DNA of 64,000 nucleotides, from positions 6,420,071 to 6,484,070 of the forward strand of contig NC_080731.1 in the NCBI RefSeq assembly GCF_019097595.1. The letters run 5' to 3'. The translations under genes and the position numbers were made by a program. Source of the stretch: Hemibagrus wyckioides (taxonomy: Eukaryota > Chordata > Actinopteri > Siluriformes > Bagridae). This document shows positions 47,842 to 60,796 of this stretch, one piece after another; within the stretch, counting starts at the first letter, position 1, and the number at the start of each line of letters is the position of its first letter. Under the pieces are notes generated by a model. It had not been told where the DNA came from. It saw nothing but the letters and a program-made list of their open reading frames with translations, and did not search any database.

Positions 47842-48110
47842 AAGAGAGAGCAGGGGAGTGAGAGAGAGAGAGGGGAAGAGAGAGAGAGAGGGGAAGAGAG
47901 AGAGAGAGGGGGAAGAGAGAGAGAGAAAGAGAGAGAGGGGGGGAAGAGAGAGAGGGGAAGAGAGAGAGAGGGAGAGAGAGGGGAAGAGAGAGAGAGGGGG
48001 GGGGGAGGGAGAGGGAGAGAGAGGGGAAGAGAGAGAGAGAGGGAGAGAGAGGGGAAGAGAGAGAGAGGGGGGGGGAGGGAGAGAGGGAGAGAGAGAGAAA
48101 GGGAGAGAAA
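47788..48110. repeat. (GA)n/(GGGGAAGA)n polypurine array
   Basis: About 320 bp of GA-type repeat; 47860-48110 (251 nt) has no pyrimidine on the plus strand. A longer unit with a G9 run and GAGGGAGAG recurs near 47996 and 48067. ORFs of 89-184 codons over it are artefacts (Arg-Glu and Ser-Leu repeats). Confidence 0.95.
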
Positions 48111-48139
48111 TGTCAGCGGTGTTATAAAGGAGTAAAATT

Positions 48140-48475
48140 CTAATAAAATTTCAATTTTATTAGTCACATAATCATATATGGTACGACATGCAGTGAAATG
48201 CCTTTTGTGTTTTATTAAAAAATAAAAATAAAAATAAAATAAAATAAGGTCAAAAAAGGGGGTTTAAAAAATGTAAAATAGAACCATGCAAAGAAATAAA
48301 ATGAATATAGAATAAGATAAAAAATAAAGAGATAAAATAAAATAAAGTGATAAAAAATTTCCACTTTCAAATAAAAATAGAAAATAACTGTGCAAAGTAG
48401 AGTAGCAAATGAAATAAAGTGGCATTAGCTGCACGGTGGAAATAAAACAGATAAAATATATATTTAAAAAAAAAA
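48140..48475. repeat. Dispersed repeat, 'TTTTATTAGTCACATA...CAGTGAAATGCC' type, AT-rich
   Basis: 'ttttattagtcacataatca', 'gacatgcagtgaaatgcctt' and then AAAAT arrays ending 'gcacggtggaaataaaac'. Family not named. Confidence 0.5.
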
Positions 48476-49660
48476 ATGCCGCATCTGAAATGATAGTTAC
48501 TGTTGAAATACGGTAGCCTGAATATAAGATGAGTATGAATAAATACGAGGTGTCATAATTCAGACAAAGGCTTTTGCCTGATCCAAGTCAACCTCAGCCT
48601 CAGACAAAGAAAAGCCATTCACAAAGAGCAGGATAATAAAGCCGAGGTTTATGCTATCCTTCCTGCAACACAGTTGTAGAATTAGATCTGGCAGAATCTT
48701 AATGAAAGCCTGAAATGAGACTCGATCGAACTCCCTGTCCTCCTTTTCATCACGATAAAACATGAGTAGGAAGAAGAACAGGCTGCATGTTTGACTTGTG
48801 GAGGAGGACGGTCCAATACAAAGTGTCTCTTTGTCTCATTCTGTCTGTCAGCTTTCAGGTCTTAATGACCCTCAATCAATTTACAAGTCCACCACGCAGC
48901 AGATAAACACGTTCTAGGTGTTGGTTCATGTTCATGAAGTAGGCTTTGCTCACTCCACCTGTCACTCTTGATTCATTCACTTCCAGACACTCCAGCAGCG
49001 ATATAGGACACGGACTTCTCATTCGATACCCGGCTTTTCTCGGTTTACAGAATAGGACAAAAGTCGAACCTTTAGAACGAGACAAATATGTGACTGATTG
49101 AAGAAACATACACTGTGCTGCACATTAGGAGTTTTGAGTAGATGCACACTTCAAGAACAAAATACAATACATTTTTTGAATGATTTTTTTTTTTTTTTGG
49201 CCATGTGTTAATATGAGCTGGTCTGGCTCAGATAAGGAGCTCGCTCTGGGGATTACTGATAGCAGGTTATTAGACTTCATCCCTGCTCCTCTGAGCTGAT
49301 AGGCTTTGGGTAAATGAATAAAGGACTGATTGAAGACTGATAGCAGAGACTGGGAAACATATATAGAATTAATTATTATCATCGTGTCATCGCTGTTAAT
49401 TAAAGAAGCCGGATCAGAAACTAGGAATCGGCACCATCCCAAGACCACCGTCATGCTTTAAAAAGAAAAAAAGAAGAAAAAGGTGACCTGGGTCGATTTG
49501 ATTTCATTCTGACTTTTGTGTTTTCATTAAAGATGATATCAGTAAATGTTGATATTAAAATGCAAATACACTACAATATACCGCTGCAGGGCTCATGCGA
49601 AATACATATACTATACATTTCTACTGCAACCCTGACCAGAAGCATTTACTGAAAACATTT
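48476..49660. other. Intergenic, nothing firm
   Basis: The minus ORFs at 48560-48763 and 49125-49454 are not recognisable. A poly-T tract lies near 49187. Confidence 0.45.
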
Positions 49661-49880
49661 GACTGAATGAATGAATGAGTGAATGAATGAATGACACACA
49701 TTAGCTCAGTTGGGATAGATGAATGAATGGCACATATTATCTTATTTGGAATGAATGAATGACACTCATTAAGTCATTTGGGATGGATGGATGGATGGAT
49801 GGATGGATGGATGAATGAATGAATGAATGAATGAATGAATGAATGAATGAATGAATGAATGAATGAATGAATGAATGAAC
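49661..49880. repeat. (GAAT)n/(GGAT)n microsatellite
   Basis: About 20 GAAT units preceded by GGAT units. 'cacattagctcatttgggat' recurs four or more times around it (49695, 49728, 50048, 50158), a larger degenerate tandem unit. Confidence 0.9.
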
Positions 49881-49887
49881 AAACATA

Positions 49888-50045
49888 CTGGGGTGGTGGT
49901 GGCTTAAGTGGTTAAGGCTCTGGGTCGTTGACCAGAAGATCGTGGGTTCCTGCCCCAGCACTGCCAAATTGCTCTGACCCCAACCTCCAAGGCTGGGATA
50001 TGTGAAGAAAGAATTTCACTGTGCTGTAATGTATATGTGACAATG
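49888..50045 (+). mobile_element. Second tRNA-derived SINE family
   Basis: Head 'ggtggtggcttaagtggtta' (A-box-like), B-box-like 'gtgggttcctgcccc', then 'ctccaaggctgggatatgtg' and the end 'tgctgtaatgtatatgtgac'. Internally deleted. It sits inside the GAAT repeat region. I recall this type from catfish genomes (memory, unverified). Confidence 0.7.
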
Positions 50046-50189
50046 AATGACACATATTAGCTCATTTGGAATAAATGATTGAATAAATGGCGCTTATTTG
50101 GGATGAATGGATGACGCTCATTTGGGATGGATAGATGAATGAATGAATGAATGAAACACATTAGCTCATTTGGGATGGATAAACATTGT

Positions 50190-50258
50190 TAGGTGTCCTT
50201 GGGTGTTGAGAAAGGCGCCTATAAATAAAATGTATTATTATTATTATTATTATAAACG
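50190..50258 (+). mobile_element. LINE-type 3' tail with (ATT)n
   Basis: 'tgtccttgggtgttgagaaa', 'ggcgcctataaataaaatg', then ATT units. Confidence 0.6.
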
Positions 50259-52859
50259 AGTGAATGAATGAATGAATGTCATTAGCTCATTTGACTAATT
50301 CTTACAGGATGCAATCAAACAGCGAAGGATTTCCAAACAGCTGAATAACATCAGTAAGCTTTCAACTGATTTTTAAGCAATTTACATTGCTAATAAGACT
50401 AGTTTCTTCAAAAAACGTGATACAGTACAACATTATTTTTCTACCAGTGACAGTGTTTCCAGGTCCAAGGGTGAAGGCAAAGCTTCCACTATGTACTGAT
50501 ATCTATTGTGGTGCAGTGTGTTGCTGGGTTTGAGTTTTTCATGTTTTCTCACTGTCTGCAAACAAGCAAACAAGTTTATAATACATTAATACATTTTATT
50601 TTTATAATGAAATATGTTTTTTTTATTTTTAATAGTTTTAAGCCTAAAACTGTCTTTTTTGCAAAAATAAAATGACATTTTAAACATTTATTTTGAAATT
50701 TTCTTTTTTACTTTACTCAAAAATTGTAGAAATTCACCTATACATTTCTATGATGAGTTTACGTTAGACCAAATATATAATTATTAAACCAACTTTTAGA
50801 CATTTTTTACTAGTTTCAGGCTTAAAATTGTCTTATTTTGTTTATAGAAAATGTTTCAATTTTAAGATTTTTCTCTCAAAAGATCTCTTAAATGATTCTC
50901 TCAAAACGTCTCTCAAAAGATTTTTTTAGCAACTAACTTTATTTACAAAACATCCTCTTCATGATGTAAACACACATGGAGTCATCTCTCCCACTCATGA
51001 TGAACTCTGTGTGTTAACACATCTGGTGTTTTTTTTCACATAGTTGCACATGTCCATCGCAAGCATGTCCCTGATCCGGCCATTACAATGATTTCAATAC
51101 GTTTGTCTTTTGTCAAAGATATTCTTAAAATCTGACAAAATGTATATAACGTATATAACATAACTAAGTATTAAAAAGTGCTAAAAAAGTGTAAATTACT
51201 CTATGTAGACTTTTGGGACACAATGTATTTCTAGTAAAAAGAATAATAGAATAAGATAATGTGCAAAAGCATTGAACAATTGAATGAATAATATTATATT
51301 CGATTTCAGGATAGTTTCACTTGCTGAGAAATTGTTTTTCTCTGAATTTCATAACATTAATGTTACTATAAATCAAAGCTGTTTGGGAGATTTCTGGCCT
51401 CTAACCCCAAATCCTTCAACTGTCAATTATCCACATAACAGCTGAAGGGTTGTCTGAAGGGTTGTGTCCCAAATCTATTACTAAGCAACATACCATTAAA
51501 TTGGCAATCTAGACTTCCTCAGAGATAGGCTGGTCTTCCTCTTTGTGCCCTTATGACTGCTCAGATGTAGACATGATAGCTTGGAAATCCATAAAAAAAT
51601 CCCCTCTGTATTACATCTTGTGAAAATACAGTTTAACAAAGCAAAGCCTCTTAAAATGTTTTTCAAGGTCTGGGGTCCCTTCCTCCAATATTTATTTGAC
51701 AAAAGAATTTTTCAAGATTTCGACATATTTGTGATAAGATTTTTATGCTGATTTTCTTTGCTGTTATAAAACCAATCCATCAAAAACTCCAGAATTCCAC
51801 CTAAAATTGAAATCGATCAAAATAAAGAACACACACGAAAAAGAGTCATGATTCGTATAGAAGACATGGCAGATGCACAAAGCCTTGTAAGTATCTTTTC
51901 TTGACTTTACTTTGACTTGTGTTTACAGCTCCATTTCCCTTCTTCATCCTGAGAGAGTGTGGGTTTGAGAGATAAAACTGGGGCTATCCGTCACACTAGG
52001 GCGTACGTTTCGAGAAACCTATACCAAACCTTGAGTTAAATCTTCACTTGCTTTTATAGGGCAAGGTGGAAATTGCATAACATTTTCATGTGGCCATTTC
52101 CTCCCACTTTCCTCCCTAGCATGATGAGGGGACACAGCAGGTTATTTATTTTTACAAATAGCCATCTGTTGTGGCAGATTGTCAGATGGCTGCTTGCTAA
52201 ATAACCTACCTGACCTGAACCTTGGGAACCTAGCCTAGTAAAACTGCGCATGGAGGCAGTGAGCTCTTTAGGTTTTATTATTATTAAAGTAAGACGTGCA
52301 AATCTGGGGGGTAAGACATTGAGTAATGCGTTGATATTTGCCTTCAGCTTTAACTAAAAAATAAGTGTAAATATTTTATTTTGTCACATTGCTAAAGGTT
52401 TAGTGTGCTCCAGGTTTATCTCAGAAAAGCAGAACTAAAAAACCCTGTGAAAGAAATAATTTAGTTTATCGTCTCTTGGAACACAGCCCCACAGCCTGTC
52501 TACTTCCCCTATCGCAACTTCACAGAACAGCTCCAGAGATGTGATTTAGATGGAACCTGTAAATAACGTCCTTGAAGTCACAGCTATGGCATATTTCCAC
52601 TCCGTATAGTTCGACAAATGCAAATGATGACCCTCCCAACTCCCAGAGTACCCATCTGTTGTTTGGTGAGTCCAGAGGGAGTGGCAGAAAGACAGAGAGA
52701 GCAGCAGGTAGCGGGTGAATTAGCTCTGAACCATGACCTTTACTTGCAGCGAGGAGCCACAGGTGTGCTGGAGAGGAACCATGCCAAACCTGCTGTGTCC
52801 TCTGTAGCAGATTGCAGACTGGACGTCTATTACTCAGGCCTGATGAGAGGCGCTGCAGC
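50259..52859. other. Intergenic, nothing identified
   Basis: AT-rich with short ORFs; no repeat I can name. Confidence 0.45.
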
Positions 52860-53002
52860 TTCGAGTCAAGAAGTCAAGAAGCTTTTAGTGTCATTTTCAT
52901 CCAGATTTCCTCCAGGACTGTGGCGCTTTATAACAAAACCATCACATAGAGCTAGTACTATATATACTACATAAAGTGCAAACAGTGCAAGACAGTACAG
53001 TA
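52860..53002 (+). repeat. Dispersed repeat, 'AAGTCAAGAAGCTTTTA' type, interrupted by a Tigger-like element
   Basis: 'caagaagtcaagaagctttt' then 'tgtggcgctttataacaaaa' and 'agtgcaaacagtgcaagaca' fit a common fish repeat. The 53003 element is inserted at its right part. Confidence 0.55.
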
Positions 53003-53553
53003 CAGTGGAACCTCAGCATATGAATGCCCTTCCCTATGAATTTTCACCTTAAGTATTTAAATTTTGCTAGAAATTTTCATAGAAATACGAAGAATTTTAG
53101 TCGTACGAAAGAACTGAACCAAACACAGGTTAAGTTGCTAAGTTGTTTGTGTTAGTGGAAAGCCAAGCAAATCCAAATGAAGTGAGTTTACGAGAATTTT
53201 ACACATTTTTTTCAGTCAGTAAAAGCTGTTTCAAAAGAGTCAACCCATGATACCAACGTTATGCTTTCAAAAGCAACGTGATTTTTGCGCGTTTTGCGTG
53301 TTTTTTGCCAGTTAGGTGGCAACTAACTATGAGGACCCTTGACATGGAATGCTTGGCTTGGGTCAGTTCTTTTTAAGCAGCCATACAGTTTACACACACT
53401 TCATATTGGTAATATTGGTAATATTTTTGGGTGACTGGAACAGATTATCTGCATTTACCTTATTTCTTATGGAAAAATTCGTTTGGAATACATATTTCCA
53501 CCTTAAGAACTCACCTCCAGAACGAATTAAACTCATATGCTGAAGTTCGACTG
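53003..53553. mobile_element. Second Tigger-like non-autonomous transposon (551 bp)
   Basis: Starts CAGTGGAACCTCAGCATATG; its right end, reverse-complemented, starts CAGTCGAACTTCAGCATATG: 18 of 20 match. TA is present at 53001-53002 and 53554-53555. Internal 'tcttatggaaaaattcgttt' is typical of this class. No transposase ORF. Confidence 0.85.
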
Positions 53554-53639
53554 TATAATAATTGACAAGGGACAGACAATGGTACTGGTAAGGAAATGAA
53601 TAAATCCATTCATTCTTTTTTCTAGCCTGTGCAATAATG

Positions 53640-53870
53640 GATACCAGTTCATTTCAATGCATGAGATATTCACATTGAGGAAATTTATATCAGCCAACGA
53701 ACCGATATCATGTTCCTGGACTGTGGAAGAAAACTGGAGAACTCACAGGAAACCCATGCAAAAAGAGCAGAGAACATGTCAAACTCCACTCAGACAGTAA
53801 CCCGAGCTTTTAGGATCGAATTTGAAAGCCTTGCGCTGTGAAGTGGCAATGCTACCCGCTGTTAAAGAAA
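53640..53870 (-). repeat. Dispersed fish repeat (44240 type), minus strand
   Basis: 'gaagaaaactggagaactca', 'caggaaacccatgcaaaaag', 'gaacatgtcaaactccactc' and 'gtggcaatgctacccgct'. Confidence 0.6.
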
Positions 53871-56100
53871 TAAATAATGAATATGGGTGGATGAGGAAAA
53901 TGTATGCTGACAACCACCAATGTTATTATAGCCTCTGCACATAGACACCGATTTACTACAATTACAGACAAACACCACCGTTTTACTCGTTCCGTCAGCT
54001 ACACACCACGATGTGCTAGTGGGCCTGTTGGTGGCGATTGTGTAAATTAGATGAAATTATTATTTCAGTGAGGTTTGCCATATGATGATAGTTCTAAATA
54101 GCTGTGGCAAGCTCAGAAGCATGAAGTAAAATTGGCCAGACATTCTGTGCTGTATGCATAAATATACAGTCAAGAATAATGCAGTTTAAAGACAGGAATC
54201 AAAAATCAAAAACGGTCCAAAAATATAAAATGTGGAATAAAGAGTTTAGACAAAAGTATTTAGAGTGTGTAGCATGTTCATAAGATTTACTGAGTGTGGG
54301 TGTGGCCACACTTTTTTTTTTTTTTTTTTAGTAATCATATTGCAGAATAAACTGTTTTTTTGTTTGTTTGTTTGTTTTGGAGTTTTTTGGACACGTGATA
54401 AATGTTACTTTGGGACAACAACCTGCAATAGTGGTAGTAGAAAAATACATTTTATTAAAGTTTCACCTTTTTGATTTAAAAAAAAAATCTCCCCCATTCC
54501 ATTTTAATTTCCTATCACAAACTCACAACCCTCTTGTTGTAAACTTTTTTTTGCAGAGATCAGTTGTGAAATCTAATAAACTGGGTTGCTCCTTCTTTGT
54601 GACACCGCCACCAGTGGAATCCGTTCTGCAGAGCAGCCAAGCTTCCACCATTATGACATCCATCATATGAAAGAACAGTCAGCGATACCACTTCTTTAGC
54701 TGTAATTTTGTATGAGACAGTGCTAGAAGGGAATCGAGAAGGTTTGGATATGAGTACAATATTGGGACATACATCTTCCACCATTTCATCGGCTTTCTAG
54801 TCTAAAGCTCACATGGATGTATTTCTATCACGACCGGGTGACTGATTAAATCCAGTTCAACAAAGATATCATAAAATGTTATTATTGTTAATCTCAGAAA
54901 TCTCAATAATTGTCGATTTACTGACCTCTCAGTGTCATGTTACAAACAAGCATGACAACATGGACAACATCCTTAGCCCACTGCTGCCTGTTGTTGCTTT
55001 GAAGCATCATAGGTATTTTATCAATTAACAAAATAAATATTTGATGAAAACATTAATAATGGATAAAAATGAATTCAGAACTTACCTAAGACTATCTACA
55101 AGAAACTGGACAATGTTTTAGGAGACCAAAAATATGGCTGCCACAAATGCTCTTTGAGATTTTGTGGGGGGAAATGGTGGGAAAAGGTCATGTGATCAAA
55201 TATAAGCACACTATTGGCTTCAAGAGACTTCCTCCCTTTTACAAAGGGCATTTTTAATTGTGTGTGTGTGTGTTTGTGATACAAAGGCTGTGAAAAACAT
55301 AGCCATAACCTGGAGAAACTTATTATTATTTTTTATATAGAGATAAATTAAACAGGCTTTAAACAGGATTTCAGCACCTGCCCATTAGTTGTCTTCATTT
55401 ACACATGCAATCACTGTTCCTAATGTGGCATCTAGTCTAAAATAAAACACATTGCGAGTGATAAAATGAATCAATTTGCATTAACACCTATCTGAATTTT
55501 TTATTTTTTTTTACGTTAGGTAGAAAATGATAATCATAAAAGCAAAAATAGGCAGAAAGACTGTAACCCAGTATGAAATACTAATCAACAGAGATCACAA
55601 ATCATTACCAAAATTGACAATCTTCTGGTTTTATCCTTGTTTTATTGAATCAGATGTTAAAGTGAAGAACTGTGCGTCAACAGGATGTCTGGACCCCAGA
55701 GAAGAAGCAGCCAGGACTGGATTACAAAACTGTCAATCAAACCAGGATGTGAAGATGAAACATCCAAACAGATGGCTTGCCATGGTATCTTGAGAACGAA
55801 ACCTCCTCACCCTCCCCCAGCACCAATCCAGACAAGAATAAACCATTGGATGGATGCTGTAAGCCCCTTAGATTTGCGTAGAAGTCTTTCTCCTCAGCCA
55901 CCCAGTATGATGAATGTGTACAGAACATTTGCTTGTGCTCCTAATCTGTGCAGACAGACAGATTCTTAGATATTAGACCAGGTAAACCAAGCTGTTGCTT
56001 CAGGGTACTTCTTTTGACATTTAGGATAGCAAAGACATTTATGACTTGACATTATAGAATCCATGCATATTATTATTCATACACGTATGCATGGTTGAGG
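53871..56100. other. Intergenic, nothing identified
   Basis: Poly-T near 54309 and (TG)n near 55259-55273. The 94-118-codon or shorter ORFs are unremarkable. Confidence 0.45.
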
Positions 56101-56600
56101 TTTGGGCTTGATTTTCAGAGACAGGAAGCCAACCCTGTCGGCCTACAGCTACTAAAAAGACAAGACCGGGTTTTATCCTGAGCAGGTGTCCTCACTGACA
56201 TCTGCGTCAATTTTCATCATCATCATCAGCGAGCAGCAAAATCCTCACAATAGACGGCACGCTTTGTGGAGTCTATCTGCATACAAAAAGGTACATTTTC
56301 ATTGTTTTTAAAGGGAAATTGCTTTTCATGATAAAGCACCAGGCATTCTGATGACCGAGCATTTTTCACATTTTTATCTCTATTGTATAATTTTCCTGAA
56401 CCTTTTCCTGAAATTTGAATGAGCTTGTTTTATGTAATGCTGCTGAAATTACGGGCTTTTGACATCCCGTATGCTTTTCAACATTAAACTGTGCAATACA
56501 ATTTCTTATCTGTGTCACGCTGTTAAATTAAGCATTTATCAGTGTGGAGATAGGGAAATGAATTTAGTCATCAAATTTTCCTTTGTCATGAAATATAACT
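56101..56600. other. Repeat-free AT-rich block
   Basis: No transposon signature and no ORF; 'tcatcatcatcatcag' near 56215. Flagged as a possible conserved noncoding element on weak grounds. Confidence 0.2.
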
Positions 56601-57639
56601 AAGCAGAGAAATATCTTTTTCTTTTTTTTTTAAATAGAAAAAATAAAGATATTTTCCTGCCTAAATTTAAAGACTGACCTATACTCCGTCATCATGGAGC
56701 AGTTGTTTGCACCCTCCCCCTTCTTGACCTGGATAATCAGATTTAGAAAAACAAAAAAAAAACAAAAACTCTTTTAATCACCAATGCTCCCGAAAGTGCA
56801 ATGGGAATATTTTGAAGATGTTGGGATACTTGTGTAGTGTGTTGACAGCCTCATATCAACAATACATGACAGTTAGGAATAGTGAAGCCACGTTACAACT
56901 GCCGATGACAGGAAAGTACAGAGCAGTGTGTCTGGTGAAGGCCATGAATATAAAGAAGATGAGATAGAAAATGGCAGGGACAATAGCAAGAAGAGCTTCT
57001 CATAACAATTCAAGGCATGCATGTATGTGATATAGAATCTTTGAGTCTCCTATAAATAAACATCTACAGCAAACAAAGACATTGTAGTATAGATTTAAGC
57101 CAGCCTGAGAGAATGAGGACGAGGAGCTGAGGACGAGGGATTGAGGTAGATGGAGTGCAATCGAACAAGGTGCTTTGGTATTCCGTGCAAACAGAAAGAG
57201 GCTCAGTGAGAGGGTGGGACTTTTTGAGATCCGTTGCTCTGGAGGGGTCACTGAAAGCCCACAGCTTCCAGATGTCCTCTTAACTGCGAGTAATGAGTCC
57301 AGCATACACAGACATACTCATTTGCACATACTGATGAGAATAAATGGTCTCTTTTTGGATTTCGTGCCAAGGATATCTTCGAAAAAAAGTAATTTGTTCA
57401 AAGAAATAAGTTGCATATTTCGGGAAAGGTAACGTTCGAACCACTTAGTGCCTTTGCAACACTTAAACTGGATTATTATGTACATATTATTATGTATTAA
57501 GTTACAGGGTCAAACTTTTACATAGAATTTTCAGATACAGAAAAATTTGTAGCTATTCGTTAAATAACATCCACAAAAATATTCTGAAATGTATTTATTT
57601 ATTTATTTTTTAAATAATATAGTTTATATAATATAGTTT
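56601..57639. other. Intergenic, nothing identified
   Basis: Short opposing ORFs at 57000-57432 have no recognisable feature. Confidence 0.45.
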
Positions 57640-58330
57640 CCATCTATAATGTGAGTAGCTTGGAAATTAAGATCACTGAAAAAAAAAAAATAAAATCTTT
57701 TTATTCCTCTGATCTTCTGAAATCTTAAATGATGCAACAACATCCTGTTCCTAAAGGAGAGTTAAAAATTTGATATTTTTTCTAAGCATAGAATTAGTAA
57801 ATATGCTAATTACGCATCCATATCACATTATCATTGATAGAAAAGAGGATTTTTATAGAACCTCTTCCCATGATCTTCAGGAAGTGTGGATGATGCCCCT
57901 TTCTGTTGAAAATGTGACTTCTAAATACTGTTATAAGACTAATAATATTATATAATATTTATAAATAGCTGTATAATAAATGACTCGGATGTTTAAAGCA
58001 CTTAATTTTTTAAAAAATATATATAAATAAACTAATAAATAAATTGCAATATAATGTGAACCCATTTCATATTTTTAACCTACTTGACATTTCGCTGCTT
58101 ATATATGAGGATAAAGCAAAGTTATACACGTCTAAATATGTTTTATTAATGTTTTTTTTTAGACATTTATCTGAATTTATAATATTGTTGTGAAGAACCT
58201 GTGTTTGAAATATCATTAAACTTCACATACAGTACATATTCAATTCAAATAACGGTAATGCCATTTCCGTGGGAAACAAATGACACCCCAGTTATGGAAT
58301 CATCCAAGTAAATGACCAAATATATTACAA
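57640..58330. repeat. Dispersed repeat, homologous to 34140-34610, with internal duplication
   Basis: The block 'gatcttc.gaaa...gatgatgc...cctgttg' occurs twice (about 57709-57755 and 57868-57910). Later blocks 'gtgaagaacctgtgtttgaa' and 'caccccagttatggaatc' also match the other copy. Confidence 0.5.
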
Positions 58331-59394
58331 GATGTATGAAATGTCCACAGTGAACACTTTGAAATGATGTTGTGCTGTGGTTGGAACTCCTGAGTCTGTC
58401 TGGGCTCGGGATTAACAGTCTGAGACGTCAGAGGAAGATTTGAAGGCGGTCTCCATGGAAAGACAGGACGTTTATGATTAGCAACCCTTCTGGTGCCATC
58501 AGTTATTGGTGCAATGTAAATGTCACTGTTTATGTCAACTAACCGACTGTGGATTTGCAGTGATGGATTGACTCTTATGATGTTTTCTTATGAGGCTTGT
58601 CTTTCCCAAATGAAGTAACTCTTGAAAATTGCTGTGTGGTTTTCCTGCGAGTCGGATGATAACATGCACACTCATTTAATGTAAAAATTTATCTCGTAAA
58701 TATTTTGAGGTGTACCTCACCACAAACCAGCGCATGTTCACGCCGCGTTTGAAAAACCTACAATTTCCTTTCATTTTAGTTAAAGCCTTCGGTTTAGTTG
58801 CTTGTTTACGTTGCCATGGAGACTAGGGTGGAGATCGAAATGATGAAAGATGCTTGGGACTGGAGATTTTCAGGAATAGAAGGCTGGAGGCAAATTTGCC
58901 ACTGAATTCCAGTCTTTGTAGCATTGGAAACAGTAGCCTGCCATTTTAACCCCTCATTAATATGATCTATGAGACTTTCGAACAAATACGGCCTCAGATG
59001 AACTTTTATGAGTTTATTTTAAGTGGCCGGAGTCTGGCTTGTGTAAAATTTAAATTGCTATCTTGTGTTAGTAAAGTGCTGGTGCCTGATCCTGACACGC
59101 TTCCACTGCTGTGGCTTAGATTGCCCTCCAGACAAGCCTGATAAATCCTGATGCTCTACTTCTGCTCAAAGCTTCTGCACTTCAGATGCACTTTCTCCTC
59201 TTGGAGATAGTCCCACACGGATATCTTAAAGATATCTCGCTCTTGCTGCAGTGGATAATCTCACCTGGGATCCTGTGTGTGTGTGATTTTTATTTAAGAT
59301 CTGCTGCTGTAATTGTAAAGTCTGTCCTGTGCTCAACCTAGCTATCTTACATATTCATGCTGAACATCCTTTTATCACACTTTGTACTGTTTGA
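58331..59394. other. Intergenic, largely repeat-free
   Basis: Contains the X-box-like motif at 58810. No ORF of note. Confidence 0.4.
58810..58823. promoter_or_regulatory. RFX X-box-like motif
   Basis: GTTGCCATGGAGAC: one strong half-site (GTTGCC) and one weaker (GGAGAC). Motif only. Confidence 0.35.
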
Positions 59395-59600
59395 CTTAGA
59401 AGAGTAACAATTTATACCTATCTGGGGTCACTCAGAAGAGTCCAGTTGTCTCCACCTCAAGTCGTCTCAGGGAGTTTTCTTCTACATTGTCGCCTTTCTT
59501 TTGTTCATTAAGGGCTCTAAATCTAACTACAGACTTTTGTCACAAATTTGTCCATAAAGGGAAATTCATATGCTATGCATTTTGTAAATACCAGTACAGT
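59395..59600 (+). mobile_element. LINE-type 3' tail fragment, copy C
   Basis: 'ctggggtcactcagaagagt', 'caagtcgtctcagggagttt' and 'ttcattaagggctctaaat' match copies A and B; the terminal AAATAAAATTG part is lost. Confidence 0.55.
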
Positions 59601-60319
59601 ATTTTGTTGTTGTCTATAATTCAGTAGATTTGAATGAAACAAAATGGAGTGAATGAGAAGAATTTATGGTATTAGTGTCAATAATTCATTGTAGCTTTAG
59701 TTTTATGATGCAGGACGTCATTTGCCAATCTTTTATTAAATATAGGTGGAAAGGTCACACACAAAACTCCATAAGAAGCAAGCTGACAAGAGAGCTGAGC
59801 AATAAACTCATGACTAAAGAGTGAAAGAGCAACTCCTGAGCATGGCATGTACTCAGTCTTCCAGTAATGCAGCTTAGCCACTGCAGCGAGTCAGCTAACA
59901 CACACACACACAAACTCATCCTCTGTCACAACGCTGTTTTTTTTGTTATCCTAACTGAATAGCTAGTCTTATTAGTTTTGTTTCATGGATTTGTTCAAGT
60001 AGATATCAGTGTTTTCCTGAACCAACCTGATTTGCATTGTTACCAATTATATGATTTGAATCTGATCAGTCTTATACGTAAATTTTATATTCAAATTTTA
60101 GGAATTCAGTAGCTCACATCTTTTTCAAGGACTTCATGGACTAATCTTTGTAATGCATTCATTGCAGACCAGCATTATTCTCAATTCCCTGCGTATTGCG
60201 CCTCGTGTTTAATATGCAGTCTGGCTGATTAGCTGCAATCGTAGATTTGCAGTCATAGTATCCAGTTAGAGCTGTTCAGTTTTCTGCAAGGTTAACCAGG
60301 ATAGAATAAAATTGTATGT
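59601..60319. other. Intergenic, nothing identified
   Basis: A short (CA)n lies near 59898-59911. Confidence 0.45.
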
Positions 60320-60555
60320 TGTTGTTCTTTCGGCTGCTCCCTATTTGGTGTCGCCACAACGGCTCATTTGGTCTGCGAGTTTCGATTTGGCACAGGTTTT
60401 ACACCGGATGCCCTTCCTGACGCAGCCCTCCCATTTAACCTGGGCTTGGGGCCGACGCTGAGAGTTAACTCTTCAGTGGCTGGGTTAGTGCCCTGCCCAA
60501 AAATTTAACCTGGGCTGCGGGATCCTGCCGCTGGACCAACAGGAGGCTATAGAAT
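60320..60555 (+). repeat. Fish repeat, 'TTTCGGCTGCTCCC...GGATGCCCTTCCTGACGC' type
   Basis: 'ctttcggctgctccctattt', 'tgtcgccacaacggctca', 'caccggatgcccttcctgac' and 'taacctgggcttggggc' are diagnostic of this widespread repeat. 'tttaacctgggct' occurs twice (60435, 60505). Confidence 0.7.
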
Positions 60556-60589
60556 TAAATTGTATACTAATCTTAAATTAATTAAGATT

Positions 60590-60701
60590 TATATCACTCA
60601 CATCTGGTCAGGGAGTTCATTATTTGCACTCCTTTTTATTTCTTTCTTATCTATAAGGAGAGACATTTAATTTCGTTGTGCTGTGTACAATGGCAATAAA
60701 G

Positions 60702-60795
<94 letters not shown>

Positions 60796-60796
60796 A
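60590..60796 (+). mobile_element. LINE 3' tail followed by (ATCT)n
   Basis: The tail 'ataaggagagacatttaatt' ... 'aatggcaataaagtatctat' runs without a break into about 23 ATCT units (60702-60796). It matches 63080-63209. Confidence 0.75.

Noticed and set aside
47613..48167. 184-codon minus ORF and 124-codon plus ORF
   Set aside because: Both are translations of the GA/CT microsatellite (Ser-Leu-Pro and Arg-Glu repeats), with no coding signal outside it.
48560..48763. 67-codon minus ORF resembling a retroelement or exon piece
   Set aside because: No recognised motif and no in-frame continuation with splice sites.
49661..49880. Possible CRISPR-like array of GAAT and GGAT repeats
   Set aside because: Tetranucleotide microsatellite without spacers, in a vertebrate genome.
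49888..49960. Possible tRNA gene
   Set aside because: SINE head: degenerate B box and SINE-type continuation.
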